Source: Gastranaerophilus sp944325835
GTDB lineage: Bacteria; Cyanobacteriota; Vampirovibrionia; Gastranaerophilales; Gastranaerophilaceae
Reading direction: 5' to 3'
DNA length: 64,000 nt
NCBI GenBank assembly: GCA_963931575.1
Contig: OZ007029.1
Coordinates: forward strand, 1,922,001 to 1,986,000
Part shown: in pieces, positions 14,798 to 24,115 of the stretch
How the letters are laid out: the number at the start of each line of letters is the position of its first letter
Position numbering within the stretch: the stretch's first letter is position 1
Notes under the pieces: model-generated
The model's database searches: none
What the model was told of the DNA's origin: nothing
What the model saw: only the letters and a program-made list of their open reading frames with translations
Translations under genes and position numbers: made by a program

Positions 14798-17617
14798 ATG
14801 TTGCGAATAAATAGTATTAGTATTAACCCCAATAATCAGATTAAGTATATGACAAGCCCGGCTTTTGGCGCAAATCCGCCGGCGGAAGAAAAAACGGCAG
14901 TCCAAACGCCTGTTCAAAATTCAGTGCCGGATTATAATGTTAAAAAGCCTATGGCTTATAACAAACTCTATGAGGTAGAGCTTCCGTTTGACCTGAAAGC
15001 GCATTACTACAAGCTTGCCAACGGTCAGAAAGTTGTAATCGTTCCGAAAGAAGGCGCAACTGTCCTTAAAACGTACGTGAATACCGGTTCAATGAACGAA
15101 ACTGATAATAAACGCGGAATTTCCCACTACCTTGAACATAATTTCTTTAACGGGTCTGAGGGCTTAGAAAAAGGCGAATTTTTCAAAACTGTTGACAAAA
15201 TGGGTGCCTATACCAACGCCGCAACAGGCATGGCAGAAACAAATTATTTTATCAAATCCAATTTGTTGAAAGATACGGATTTGGAAGAGCAGATGAAAAT
15301 TCACGCATCAATGCTTCAAACGCCTAAATTTGCGCTAGGCATGCTTGAAAAAGAAAAAGGCATTGTTAATTCCGAAATCAACATGATTACGTCCGATCCT
15401 GTTAATATCGGGCTTAATAAAATGCTTAAAAATCTATATAACATTAAAACAACTTCTGTTGATTTAATCGGCGGAACAACTGATAATATCAATCATCTTA
15501 CGCGCGAAGATGTAGTCAATTATTTTAACCAGAACTACTATCCTGCAAATATGACTACGGTTATAACAGGTGACGTCAAGCCGGAAGAGGCAATTGAACT
15601 CGTTTCCAAATACTTCACTTCCGACAAGCTTCCGCCAAAAGACAGGCATTTTGAGGACTTGAAACCTATTGATAAACCGGTTCGTGAAGATATAATTTCC
15701 GACAAAGCAAAAGGCACAACAATACTGGTCGGCTTTAACGGCCCTGAAAGCAATAATATTGAGGATAAAGTTAAAATCCTTGCCCTCGATATGATTCTTG
15801 CAAACCTCAGCAGTTCGCGGCTTGAAACTAAACTCAAGGATTATAACACTTCTTTGTTTATTGAAGATGAGAAAATTTCAAGCAAAACCGGCGCGCCGCG
15901 TGCAATGATTATCGGCGGTCAGACAACGGAAGAAAATTCCGAAAAAGTTTTGAAAATTCTCTATCAGGAAATTGAAAATATCAAGGTTAACCCGCCGACA
16001 GAGGAAGAACTCGGGATTGCAAAAAAACAGCTTTCAAAACTATTTTCATCCGTCTTTGAAACATCTGCCGGAACAAACGGCATTATCGGAGAAGTTCTTT
16101 TAGACAGCAGCTTTGACGAGATTACGAAATTTAAAAAGATAGTTGACGGCCTAACCTCTAAAGATATTGCGGATACCGCGAAAAAATATTACGACCTGAA
16201 TAAAGCCTCAATTACGGTTGTTCACCCTGCAACGGCTAATGCCGATAAAATCAAAACAAACCACGCTGCTGCCGAGAAAATTTCTTTCGGTTCTGCCAAA
16301 ACCGTTTTGAACGAAGAAAATATCAAATCTTACGTGCTTCCAAACAATATGCAGGTGGTAACAAATGATATTAATACTAATCAAGCCAATCTTGTGATGG
16401 AAATGTATATCCCGCAGCACGACAAAATTTCCAAAAACCTCGGTGCAAGCCTGATTTTGGACTATATGCTTAATCAGGGAACAATGGGCAAGGATAAACA
16501 AACTCTGGCAAGAGAGTTTGAAAAGAACGGTATCAGCGGGAATTTTCACTCTTCTCTGCGTTCAATCGGCGCTAATATGGATTTCGCGTCCGAAGATACC
16601 GCAAAAGCTCTCGATTTGATGAAAGAGGTTATCAATCACCCGCGCTTTACGGAAGAAGAATTTAAGCACGCAAAGGCGTTTGTCACTGACGTCATAAAAA
16701 TTTCCGATAAGTCCGCTTCGGATAAACTTTTTGAGGAACTTTTCAAGGACGAACCTGCCGGTATGAATAAACAGCAAATTCTCAAATCCATTGAAAACGC
16801 GACTTTTGATGATGTGAAAAATTTATACAAACAAATTATGTCTGACTCTCAGGCAAGTATCGTAATGTCGGCACCGTTTGAGAAAAATCCTGAACTTCAA
16901 AATACACTTTTTGAAAAGATGAATACGTTTGATAACTTTGAAAAATTTTCCGTATCATTGCGCAACAACTATAAGCCGGTTGAAAAAACAAAAGTGCTGG
17001 TTGATGATGATGCGACAAATCAGGCAAAAATTATTGAGGCCTTTACATATAAACATTCCGGAAATATGCAGGATGCTTTGACGCTGCGGCTTATGAATAC
17101 AATTCTCGGCGGCGGGGCAACATCAAGATTGTTTCAGGATTTGCGCGAAGAGCGAAAACTCGCGTATTCCGTACGCTCAACTCTTGACCATAAAGGCAAT
17201 ACCGGCATGGTAAAACTTTCTATAGGAACAACTACAGATAATCCTGACACCGGCGAAATCAGCTATGACAATGTTCAAAAAGCGATTGCCGGTTTCAATG
17301 AAAATATTGAGCGCATGAAAAATGAAAAAGTTACTGCGGAAGAATTGGAAAATGCAAAACTTTCGCTTAAAAACGATTTACTTAACGCCGCAGAGCACCC
17401 GATTGGCAGAAGCGAGCTTTTACACGACGGTTTATACAGCTTCTACGGGCTGACGAATGTCAACCAAACATTTGCCATGATTGATAAAATTACGGCGGAC
17501 GATATTCAGAACGTTGCGAAAAATGTTTTCGGCGGCAAGCCGCTTTATTCGGTGCTGGCGACTAAAAACACTCTTGAAAACAACAAAGAATATTTTAAAT
17601 CACTCGAGGGAGGGTAA
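14798..17617 (+). CDS. Double-domain M16 (pitrilysin/insulinase-type) zinc peptidase
   Basis: 939 residues made of two M16 repeats. The first carries the inverted zinc motif HYLEH (His110, Glu113, His114) and a downstream zinc Glu in EKEKGIVNSEI (about 186-193). The second half (from about residue 500) lacks the motif but ends with the GGGATSRLFQDLREERKLAYSV substrate-binding region, as in inactive partner domains. This is the one-chain version of the POR/PqqL-type clamshell proteases. No signal peptide is obvious; the N-terminus holds the motif TSPAFGAN, similar to short tags in other genes here. Probably degrades short peptides. Confidence 0.88.
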   Translation: MLRINSISINPNNQIKYMTSPAFGANPPAEEKTAVQTPVQNSVPDYNVKKPMAYNKLYEVELPFDLKAHYYKLANGQKVVIVPKEGATVLKTYVNTGSMNETDNKRGISHYLEHNFFNGSEGLEKGEFFKTVDKMGAYTNAATGMAETNYFIKSNLLKDTDLEEQMKIHASMLQTPKFALGMLEKEKGIVNSEINMITSDPVNIGLNKMLKNLYNIKTTSVDLIGGTTDNINHLTREDVVNYFNQNYYPANMTTVITGDVKPEEAIELVSKYFTSDKLPPKDRHFEDLKPIDKPVREDIISDKAKGTTILVGFNGPESNNIEDKVKILALDMILANLSSSRLETKLKDYNTSLFIEDEKISSKTGAPRAMIIGGQTTEENSEKVLKILYQEIENIKVNPPTEEELGIAKKQLSKLFSSVFETSAGTNGIIGEVLLDSSFDEITKFKKIVDGLTSKDIADTAKKYYDLNKASITVVHPATANADKIKTNHAAAEKISFGSAKTVLNEENIKSYVLPNNMQVVTNDINTNQANLVMEMYIPQHDKISKNLGASLILDYMLNQGTMGKDKQTLAREFEKNGISGNFHSSLRSIGANMDFASEDTAKALDLMKEVINHPRFTEEEFKHAKAFVTDVIKISDKSASDKLFEELFKDEPAGMNKQQILKSIENATFDDVKNLYKQIMSDSQASIVMSAPFEKNPELQNTLFEKMNTFDNFEKFSVSLRNNYKPVEKTKVLVDDDATNQAKIIEAFTYKHSGNMQDALTLRLMNTILGGGATSRLFQDLREERKLAYSVRSTLDHKGNTGMVKLSIGTTTDNPDTGEISYDNVQKAIAGFNENIERMKNEKVTAEELENAKLSLKNDLLNAAEHPIGRSELLHDGLYSFYGLTNVNQTFAMIDKITADDIQNVAKNVFGGKPLYSVLATKNTLENNKEYFKSLEGG

Positions 17618-17661
17618 ATCATTGTAAGGAGCCGAAGGCGACGCAGCAAGCCGGCGGGCAA

Positions 17662-18906
17662 TTAACTAAATGCTGCGAAGGAGCGTTCTGTATTTTTGTC
17701 CATAACGCCTTTGATAGATTCAAGTTCTTTTTCAAGCGCGCTGTGTTCTGTGTCTAATTTGGTCATTTGTTGTTCAAGTTTTTTATCTTCAATCTGAATT
17801 TCCTGCATTGTTTTTTCATATTCGGCTTCTGCTTTGGCGATTTTGCTGTCATCTGCGACTTCGGTGATATCGCTGGTGCTGGTGAATTCAATGCCTTCCC
17901 ATCTTATATTTGTGCTGTTTGTATCATTTTTTAATGTAGTCTGCGATATCGTAACCATACCGTTGGTGAGTGCAAATTGGAGCCAGTTTGAATCTGACGC
18001 AAGAGAGTCATCAATAACAACATAGTTCTGGTTAGAAGTATCAGGGTCACAGGTTTTTTCTGTATCCGTAACTGTAAAATAACTGAATTCTGCGTTTTCA
18101 TCATAAACCGAATAGACTTCATCTGAAGTAGATTGACCATTCATTGCGTACCAGAGGTTTGTATACCACTGGGCTTTAGGTTTATCGTAAATCCTGTCTG
18201 TATCAATCGGTTTTTGTGGTTTATCGCGGAGAACTTCTTCAAAAGTTGGTTCCGGCTGCGGGTAATTCAAATCCGGTTCCGGAGGTGGTGTCGGCGGAGT
18301 CGTAAGATTTTTCATATCTCCGTCCGTAAAGTTATCAAGTACGTTGAGCATTTTGTCAGCTGTGAGTTCGCTGCCAAATTCACTTTGATGTTTTATGATA
18401 TACATCATATCAATAGCTTTTTGCATTAAAGATTTGACTTCTGTTGCTGTATTTGTTGTTGAGTCATAGATATATTCCTGTTCCCATAATGCTAAATCAG
18501 CGTCGTATGCAGCATCTGCTTCGTCGTTTTCCGTGTCACTCTGATCAAATAAATCATATAGTGCTAAAAAATCATATAATGTGTCTGCAGCTTTAAAGTT
18601 TGCCGCATCAGTTGCACTTACGTATAATTGTCCTTCTGCATTATAAATCGCATACTGATTTTTTAACGGATCGTAGTTGTTAAGCGCATTGAATGTCAGC
18701 GCAACAGTTTGTTCCACTCCGCTGTCGTTATATGAAATATAATCCAATTTGGTTGCATCCAAAGCCGCAATATACTTTTCACTTGCTGTAACATTTTGGC
18801 TCGACAACCGGATTTTTGAATTAGCTATAAATTCACTTTGAAGCTCGTTGTTGTTAAGCCTTCTTGTAATACTAAGTAATCTTGCCTGTGATGCTGAAAG
18901 TCCCAT
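17662..18906 (-). CDS. Large lineage-type protein beginning MGLSASQARLLSIT, unknown function
   Basis: 414 residues with no enzyme motif. The N-terminal 50 residues (MGLSASQARLLSITRRLNNN) are polar and helical; the middle contains a proline-rich linker (TPPTPPPEPDL, about 205-235); the last 70 residues form a strong coiled coil (EAEYEKTMQEIQIEDKKLEQ onward) ending ERSFAAFS. I recall this N-terminal pattern from many uncharacterised Gastranaerophilales proteins (memory, not checked). Coiled coils at both ends suggest an extracellular or filament-forming protein, but there is no classical signal peptide. A small inverted repeat lies in its 5' region. Confidence 0.55.
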   Translation of the reverse strand: MGLSASQARLLSITRRLNNNELQSEFIANSKIRLSSQNVTASEKYIAALDATKLDYISYNDSGVEQTVALTFNALNNYDPLKNQYAIYNAEGQLYVSATDAANFKAADTLYDFLALYDLFDQSDTENDEADAAYDADLALWEQEYIYDSTTNTATEVKSLMQKAIDMMYIIKHQSEFGSELTADKMLNVLDNFTDGDMKNLTTPPTPPPEPDLNYPQPEPTFEEVLRDKPQKPIDTDRIYDKPKAQWYTNLWYAMNGQSTSDEVYSVYDENAEFSYFTVTDTEKTCDPDTSNQNYVVIDDSLASDSNWLQFALTNGMVTISQTTLKNDTNSTNIRWEGIEFTSTSDITEVADDSKIAKAEAEYEKTMQEIQIEDKKLEQQMTKLDTEHSALEKELESIKGVMDKNTERSFAAFS

Positions 18907-18920
18907 AATTTTTCCCTTTC

Positions 18921-18948
18921 GTACAACATATTATGAATTGTGTTGTAC
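18921..18948. promoter_or_regulatory. Inverted repeat upstream of the MGLSASQARLL gene
   Basis: GTACAACA and TGTTGTAC arms with a 12-base spacer, 15 bases before the start codon. The right half also belongs to a 15-bp sequence (18932-18946) found inverted at 19069-19083. Confidence 0.45.
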
Positions 18949-19068
18949 AAAAGCCGAAAATCCTTTGCTATGAAGAACTTCAAGCTTTGATAACGGGGCA
19001 TATATGTATACTTTTGTAAAGTTATGCGGGCTGAAAATTAAAGTTAAATTTGCGTTATACCGATATAA

Positions 19069-19083
19069 ACAACACAATTCATA
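19069..19083. repeat. Distal arm of a 15-bp perfect inverted repeat
   Basis: ACAACACAATTCATA is the exact reverse complement of 18932-18946, 137 bases away. The interval between the two arms holds no convincing gene and presumably the promoter of the minus-strand gene; two operators bridged by DNA looping are possible. Confidence 0.4.
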
Positions 19084-19135
19084 TTTTGATGTACGCATCA
19101 AGTACTTAATTCTTAGACTAATTCTCCTTTATCAT

Positions 19136-19169
19136 AAAAAAACATTACACATAACGTGTAATGTTTTTT
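19136..19169 (-). terminator. Rho-independent terminator downstream of thrC
   Basis: AACATTACAC / GTGTAATGTT stem with A7 and T6 flanks; symmetrical, so it may work on both strands. Confidence 0.88.
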
Positions 19170-19194
19170 ATTGTATTAAAAATCGTGTTGAATA

Positions 19195-20247
19195 TTAAAT
19201 ATTCATGGCTTTTAAGATGTCTGTCATTTCGCTTGAGGTCTTTTTAACATCCGTATTTGAATATTTTATCGCGTTGTCAGGATCTTTCAGGCCGTTTCCT
19301 GTTAAAATACATACGATTTTTGAGCCGGCTTTTATTTGGTCTTTGACTTTAATTAAGCCTGCAACAGACGCTGCGCTTGCAGGTTCAGCCAGAATACCTT
19401 CGCAGGAGGCAAGAAGTTTGTAAGCTTTTACAATTTCTTCGTCTGTGACGCAGTTAATCATTCCGTTGCTTTCGTCACGTGCGGCTTCTGCCTGTTTCCA
19501 GCTTGCAGGGTTGCCGATACGGATTGCTGTTGCAAGGGTTTCAGGTTTTAAAATTCTTTCCCCGCGAACAATTGCCGCAGAGCCTTCCGCTTCAAAGCCC
19601 ATCATTTTAGGTAATTCTTTGATTTTGCCAAGAGTGTGAAACTCTTTGTAACCCTTCCAGTATGCGGTAATATTACCGGCGTTTCCGACAGGGATAAAAT
19701 GATAGTCAGGCGCCTGTCCGAGTGCATCAATAATTTCAAACGCACCGGTTTTCTGCCCCTCAATTCTATACGGATTGACGGAGTTCACAAGTGTAATCGG
19801 GTATTCGGCAGAAATTTTTCTGACCATTTCCAGTGCAACGTCAAAATTCCCGTTGATTGCGATAATTTCTGCGCCGTACATCATTGCTTGTGACAGTTTC
19901 CCGAGCGCAATGTAGCCGTCAGGGATTAGAACAAATGTTTTTAACCCGCCTTTTGCGCCGTATGCGGCCGCAGATGCGCTGGTGTTGCCGGTTGACGCAC
20001 AGATTATAGCTTCAGAACCCGCTTCTTTCGCTTTTGAAACAGCCATTGTCATGCCGCGGTCTTTAAAGCTTCCGGTCGGGTTGCAGCCTTCAAATTTCAG
20101 ATAAATTTCTGCATCCACGCCGATTTTTTTTGCAAGATTTGCGCATTTGATTAGCGGCGTGTTGCCTTCGTTAAGCGTAATAACCGGTGTTTTGTCGCTG
20201 ACCGGTAAGTATTCTCTGTATTTGTTGATTAATCCTTGGTAGTACAT
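19195..20247 (-). CDS. thrC: Threonine synthase
   Basis: PLP enzyme converting O-phosphohomoserine to threonine. 350 residues, the shorter class. NEGNTPLIKC, the PLP lysine in NPTGSFKDRGMTMAV, CASTGNTSASAAAYGAKGG and the C-terminal ILTGNGLKD are all present. The start at 20247 is preferred: AAGGAG lies seven bases upstream, while the upstream ATG would add unrelated residues. It lies downstream of hom in the same direction, but a terminator-like hairpin separates them. Confidence 0.96.
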   Translation of the reverse strand: MYYQGLINKYREYLPVSDKTPVITLNEGNTPLIKCANLAKKIGVDAEIYLKFEGCNPTGSFKDRGMTMAVSKAKEAGSEAIICASTGNTSASAAAYGAKGGLKTFVLIPDGYIALGKLSQAMMYGAEIIAINGNFDVALEMVRKISAEYPITLVNSVNPYRIEGQKTGAFEIIDALGQAPDYHFIPVGNAGNITAYWKGYKEFHTLGKIKELPKMMGFEAEGSAAIVRGERILKPETLATAIRIGNPASWKQAEAARDESNGMINCVTDEEIVKAYKLLASCEGILAEPASAASVAGLIKVKDQIKAGSKIVCILTGNGLKDPDNAIKYSNTDVKKTSSEMTDILKAMNI

Positions 20248-20298
20248 AGCGTTCTCCTTTGACATAATTTTAGCACAAACACACAACTTAACTGTTTG

Positions 20299-20323
20299 TA
20301 AAAAGGGCGCTTCTTTAAGCGCC
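20299..20323 (-). terminator. Terminator or attenuator between hom and thrC
   Basis: On the minus strand GGCGCTT-AAAG-AAGCGCC is followed by CTTTTTAC. It would stop or attenuate hom transcription before thrC. Confidence 0.75.
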
Positions 20324-20334
20324 GCTTTCCATTT

Positions 20335-21621
20335 CTATTTATCTGTTTGAACTCTTATCAGGCTTGCAACGGTGTTGATTGATTCGTCTGCTTCCAGCAT
20401 ATCAATCGTTTTTCTTACATCCCGCTCAAGAGCCATTTCTGTAATAACCGCAATGTCTGCAGTGTTGTTTTCTTCAACCCCGCGTTGAACTATGCTTGCC
20501 AAACTGATATTATTTTCTGCACAGATAGCACCGATTTTACCGATTACACCTTTTTCGTTTTTAGCGTTAATTGAAAGGTAGTATTTATTAACGGTGTCCA
20601 TAATGTTAATCATTTGAGCGGAGTCTTTGTGTTTGCAGCGCATCATCGGAAGCAGGTAATCTGTTGTGCCGAGTTCGTCTGCAATAGCCAGAATATCTCC
20701 AATAACAGAGCTTGCTGTCGGGAATTCTCCTGCTCCGGCGCCTGAAAGCGCGATACTTCCAACAGGATAGCCTTCAAGTTTGATTGCATTTTTAACATAG
20801 TCAATGTGCGCCAGAATCGAATCTTTTGAAACAAGCATCGGGTGAACCCGTACATCAACTTTTTCATTTTTATCTATCTGCGCCAGCGCAACAAGTTTAA
20901 TTTTATAACCTAAATCGTTTGCAGCTTTGATGTCCTGTGCTTTGATTTTGGAAATCCCTTCTTTGTAAACATTATCTATATTAATTCTTTTTCTGAAAGA
21001 AATTGATGAAAGGATTGCAATTTTGTATGCAGAATCATAACCTTCCACATCGCTTGTCGGGTCGGCTTCTGCGTAGCCGAGTTTTTGCGCTTCTTTCAGA
21101 ACATCTTCATAAGACGCGCCTTCAACGTCCATTTTGGTCAGAATATAGTTTGTTGTTCCGTTCAAGATTGCTTCAATTTTTGTGATGTTGTTGCCTGCAA
21201 GGATTGTTTTTACCGGTGTGATAATCGGTATTCCGCCGGCAACAGCCGCTTCGTAAAGTACAACTCTATTGTGCGCTTCTGCGTGACGGAAAAGTTCTTC
21301 GCCATGTTTTGCAAGCAGTTCTTTATTCGCGGTAACAATGTGTTTACCGTTCGATATTGCCGTTTTAATCAGGTCAAATGCAGGCTCAATCCCGCCGATT
21401 AATTCGACTACAATGTCAATCGAAGGGTCGTTGACAATTTCGTACGGGTTATCCGTAATAATACTTTCATCTAAGTTTTCAATATTGCGTTTTTTATTTT
21501 TATTTTTTACTGCGATTTTAACTATTTCAACGTGGTCAAACCCGCCTAAAGTCTTAAAAACGCCCGAACCTACAGTTCCTAAGCCGATTAATCCGATTTT
21601 AATTTTCTTATTATTTTCCAT
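20335..21621 (-). CDS. hom: Homoserine dehydrogenase
   Basis: Reduces aspartate semialdehyde to homoserine with NAD(P)H. 428 residues: N-terminal Rossmann fold (IGLIGLGTVGSGV), catalytic region with ANKELLAKHGEELF, AGGIPIITP, LNGTTNYILTKM and EADPTSDVEGYDSAYK, then a C-terminal ACT domain (about 350-428) that commonly gives threonine feedback inhibition. It is the gene before thrC, so both threonine-branch steps are together. Confidence 0.96.
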   Translation of the reverse strand: MENNKKIKIGLIGLGTVGSGVFKTLGGFDHVEIVKIAVKNKNKKRNIENLDESIITDNPYEIVNDPSIDIVVELIGGIEPAFDLIKTAISNGKHIVTANKELLAKHGEELFRHAEAHNRVVLYEAAVAGGIPIITPVKTILAGNNITKIEAILNGTTNYILTKMDVEGASYEDVLKEAQKLGYAEADPTSDVEGYDSAYKIAILSSISFRKRINIDNVYKEGISKIKAQDIKAANDLGYKIKLVALAQIDKNEKVDVRVHPMLVSKDSILAHIDYVKNAIKLEGYPVGSIALSGAGAGEFPTASSVIGDILAIADELGTTDYLLPMMRCKHKDSAQMINIMDTVNKYYLSINAKNEKGVIGKIGAICAENNISLASIVQRGVEENNTADIAVITEMALERDVRKTIDMLEADESINTVASLIRVQTDK

Positions 21622-21687
21622 ATTTTTATTCTAACATAAATATAAATTTAGTTAAAAAGAATTAGTGTAATTTTTTTTGGTTGAGTG

Positions 21688-21693
21688 TATAAT
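21688..21693 (+). promoter_or_regulatory. Probable -10 element of glgC
   Basis: TATAAT 20 bases before the glgC ATG and ahead of its GAGGGGG ribosome binding site. No good -35 is visible at the expected distance. Confidence 0.45.
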
Positions 21694-21712
21694 AAAGTCC
21701 GAGGGGGTAAAA

Positions 21713-22948
21713 ATGGCAGTAGATGACGCATTGGTTATGATTATGGCAGGCGGAGAGGGGAAAAGATTGTATCCGCTTACAAAAGACAGGGCGAAACCGG
21801 CTGTTCCGTTTGGCGGAAGGTACCGGATTATCGACTTTGTACTGAATAATTTTATTAATTCAGGGTTTTATAAGATTAAGGTTTTAACGCAGTACAAGTC
21901 TGATTCTTTGAATAAACATATTACACGCGGGTGGGCACTGTCCCCGTTTTTGAACCAGTTTGTTGATTTGTGTCCTGCACAGATGAGAACCGGCAACGAT
22001 TGGTATCGCGGTACTGCCGATGCAATTTATCAGAATGTTTTTCATATAACAGATGAAAACCCTAATTACGTTTGCGTTTTTGGCGGCGACCACATCTACA
22101 AAATGGATGTTTCGCAAATGTTGGATTTCCATAAAGAAAACAATGCGGATTTAACTATTTCGGCAATTCCGATTCCGATTGAAGAAGCCTCGGAATTCGG
22201 TATTATGGAGGTTGATGAAAACTGGCGGCTGACTAATTTCGTTGAAAAACCGCAGTACAAGCCTAAATCTATACCTAATAATCCGGATTATTGTCTTGCC
22301 TCAATGGGAAATTATATTTTTAATAAACAAATTCTTCTTGATGCTCTTGAAGAGGATCAGCCGATTTCTGACTCAAGCCATGATTTTGGTAAAAATGTTA
22401 TCCCTATGCTTTTGAAGGAAGGCAAGAATATTTTTGTATATAACTTTGCTGAAAACACTCATGCAGGAATGTCAGAAGCCGAAAAAGGCTACTGGATGGA
22501 TGTCGGAAGTATTGACGCTTACTGGCAGGCAAATATGGATTTGCTTTCTTCAAATCCGGAATTGAATTTGTATTCTCAGGAATGGCCTATTAGAACCTTT
22601 AACTACAACTATCCGCCTGCAAAATTTATCTGGCAGGAGGGCGACAGGGTTGGCATGGCTACAAATTCAATGGTTTCGGAGGGCTGTATTGTTTCCGGCG
22701 GCGGGCTTTCGCGCTGCGTGCTTTCGCCTAAGGTAAGAGTTAACAGCTATTCTCAGGTTTTTGAAAGTATTTTAATGGAAAACGTTGAAGTTGGCAGATA
22801 TTCCAGAATAAGAAAAGCCATTATTGACAAAAATGTTTATATCCCGCCAAATACCAGGATTGGCTATGACCGCGCGGAAGATGAACGACGCGGGTTTCAC
22901 GTTTCGCCGGGCGGAGTAACGGTTGTTCCGAAAGGCGCAATATTATAA
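21713..22948 (+). CDS. glgC: Glucose-1-phosphate adenylyltransferase (ADP-glucose pyrophosphorylase)
   Basis: Makes ADP-glucose for glycogen synthesis; normally allosterically controlled. 411 residues with MAGGEGKRLYPLTKDRAKPAVPFGGRYR (pyrophosphorylase signature and activator-site region), FGGDHIYKMD, the Glu/Lys sugar site FVEKP, and a left-handed beta-helix C-terminus. The start at 21713 follows GAGGGGG by six bases. It stands alone, divergent from hom; no other glycogen gene is in view. Confidence 0.95.
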   Translation: MAVDDALVMIMAGGEGKRLYPLTKDRAKPAVPFGGRYRIIDFVLNNFINSGFYKIKVLTQYKSDSLNKHITRGWALSPFLNQFVDLCPAQMRTGNDWYRGTADAIYQNVFHITDENPNYVCVFGGDHIYKMDVSQMLDFHKENNADLTISAIPIPIEEASEFGIMEVDENWRLTNFVEKPQYKPKSIPNNPDYCLASMGNYIFNKQILLDALEEDQPISDSSHDFGKNVIPMLLKEGKNIFVYNFAENTHAGMSEAEKGYWMDVGSIDAYWQANMDLLSSNPELNLYSQEWPIRTFNYNYPPAKFIWQEGDRVGMATNSMVSEGCIVSGGGLSRCVLSPKVRVNSYSQVFESILMENVEVGRYSRIRKAIIDKNVYIPPNTRIGYDRAEDERRGFHVSPGGVTVVPKGAIL

Positions 22949-22958
22949 TTCTAAAAAC

Positions 22959-22982
22959 AGGGCGGGCAATGTGCCCGCCCTG
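22959..22982 (-). terminator. Terminator between glgC and prepilin gene
   Basis: CAGGGCGGGCA / TGCCCGCCCTG stem; the T-run (TTTTTAG) follows on the minus strand, so it mainly serves the prepilin gene but the stem may also stop glgC transcripts. Confidence 0.8.
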
Positions 22983-22983
22983 C

Positions 22984-23982
22984 CTAACGTTTTACACACC
23001 AAACCGGAAACGCTGATTCCCGGGGTTCATCATCTCTTGTTCCACTTATAACTGACTGGGTTACATAGGCTTTTCGTGAGGAGGTAAGCCATAAGTCTGA
23101 TGATACGAATGCGTATGTGCCGGCTGCAAGCGTATCTGCATCTATTAAACGCTTGTTTACAAACATTGACACCAGTTCATCGGCTTGTGGTAAGCGGTAT
23201 TCAGAGTCCATCTCAGTACATGCTTTTGAAGCGCTGATACCATTTGAAGAGGTATAAGGGTATCTGCTATCTAATGGTTTTATCGCCGGATATGGAGCAA
23301 ATAATTTAGCATCGAATGGATAAAGAGCTGTCATAAATCCGATATCTTTACCAACAGTATTTGGTCCTTTATTTCCGTTTAGGTCATAAATAAAATTAAC
23401 ACAAATTCGGTGTCGTATATCCATATTACCGCTATAGCTGCCATTCGCCGTAAAGGGTTTTTCATCTAAATTACCTGTACATTGTGGGTTATAATGGACT
23501 ATAATACTTTCACCATTTTCGGTTTCAAAGGCTGCCGCGTGCGTATTTTTACCTGAGTGATTTGATGTGAAGCTTCCTGTTAATTGGGAGTTTAGTTTTT
23601 CCATTGTGGTTATGTCAGTAATCTTGTTCCCACTTGGTGTTATAATTGTTGAGGCAATTCCGCAATCATTGAGTTTATCATAAGAACAAATGTTATTAAT
23701 CTTTAAAACTTTTGAAAGTCCTGCGGTAACAAAAGTTTCAGCGACATTATCTTGAACAATGCTTCCGCTCTCATCTTCGGTAAACGTTCCGTAGCCGTTG
23801 AGAGCGGGCATTAGGGCTATTGCCTGTGAAAACCTTGCGTAAAGTGCTTTTCTCTGCGTATTCCATGTACGCTCGTTAATGTTTCCCGTTAATGACGGAA
23901 GCGTTATCGCCGCCACCACGCCGATGATTGTTAATGACAGTAATATTTCTGCCATTGTAAAGGCATAATTAAGTTTTTTCAT
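22984..23982 (-). CDS. Type IV prepilin-like protein
   Basis: 332 residues. The N-terminus MKKLNYAFTMAEILLSLTII has a short basic leader, the prepilin peptidase site A|FTMAE with Glu5, and the hydrophobic stalk helix ending TLPSL. Alanine replaces the usual -1 glycine. The large C-terminal domain (about 40-332) is probably an exported globular head with six or more cysteines. This suits minor pilins or pseudopilins; the large head makes a major pilin unlikely. No pilus assembly genes are in the window. Confidence 0.8.
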   Translation of the reverse strand: MKKLNYAFTMAEILLSLTIIGVVAAITLPSLTGNINERTWNTQRKALYARFSQAIALMPALNGYGTFTEDESGSIVQDNVAETFVTAGLSKVLKINNICSYDKLNDCGIASTIITPSGNKITDITTMEKLNSQLTGSFTSNHSGKNTHAAAFETENGESIIVHYNPQCTGNLDEKPFTANGSYSGNMDIRHRICVNFIYDLNGNKGPNTVGKDIGFMTALYPFDAKLFAPYPAIKPLDSRYPYTSSNGISASKACTEMDSEYRLPQADELVSMFVNKRLIDADTLAAGTYAFVSSDLWLTSSRKAYVTQSVISGTRDDEPRESAFPVWCVKR

Positions 23983-24064
23983 ATTCTATCCTTTCGTCTA
24001 AAAATATTATGTAATATTTTTAAATGCCTGTCAACCCATGATATACATGGATTTTAGGTTAGTT

Positions 24065-24108
24065 TTGTAGAATAAATTCGACTGTTAAATTATGAATACA
24101 TTCTACAA
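24065..24108. promoter_or_regulatory. Inverted repeat upstream of the second XRE gene
   Basis: TTGTAGAAT (24065-24073) and ATTCTACAA (24100-24108), arm offset 35 bases, start codon eight bases after the second arm. This is the same geometry as the repeat at 2268-2310. Confidence 0.6.
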
Positions 24109-24115
24109 TAAAACA

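Noticed and set aside
17618..17661. A further copy of the dispersed repeat after the M16 gene
   Set aside because: GC-rich with GGAGCCGAAGGC-like sequence, but neither constant end is present; similarity is too weak.
19004..19198. 64-residue plus-strand ORF before thrC
   Set aside because: It spans the thrC terminator and a long inverted repeat, is rich in rare patterns and has no ribosome binding site.
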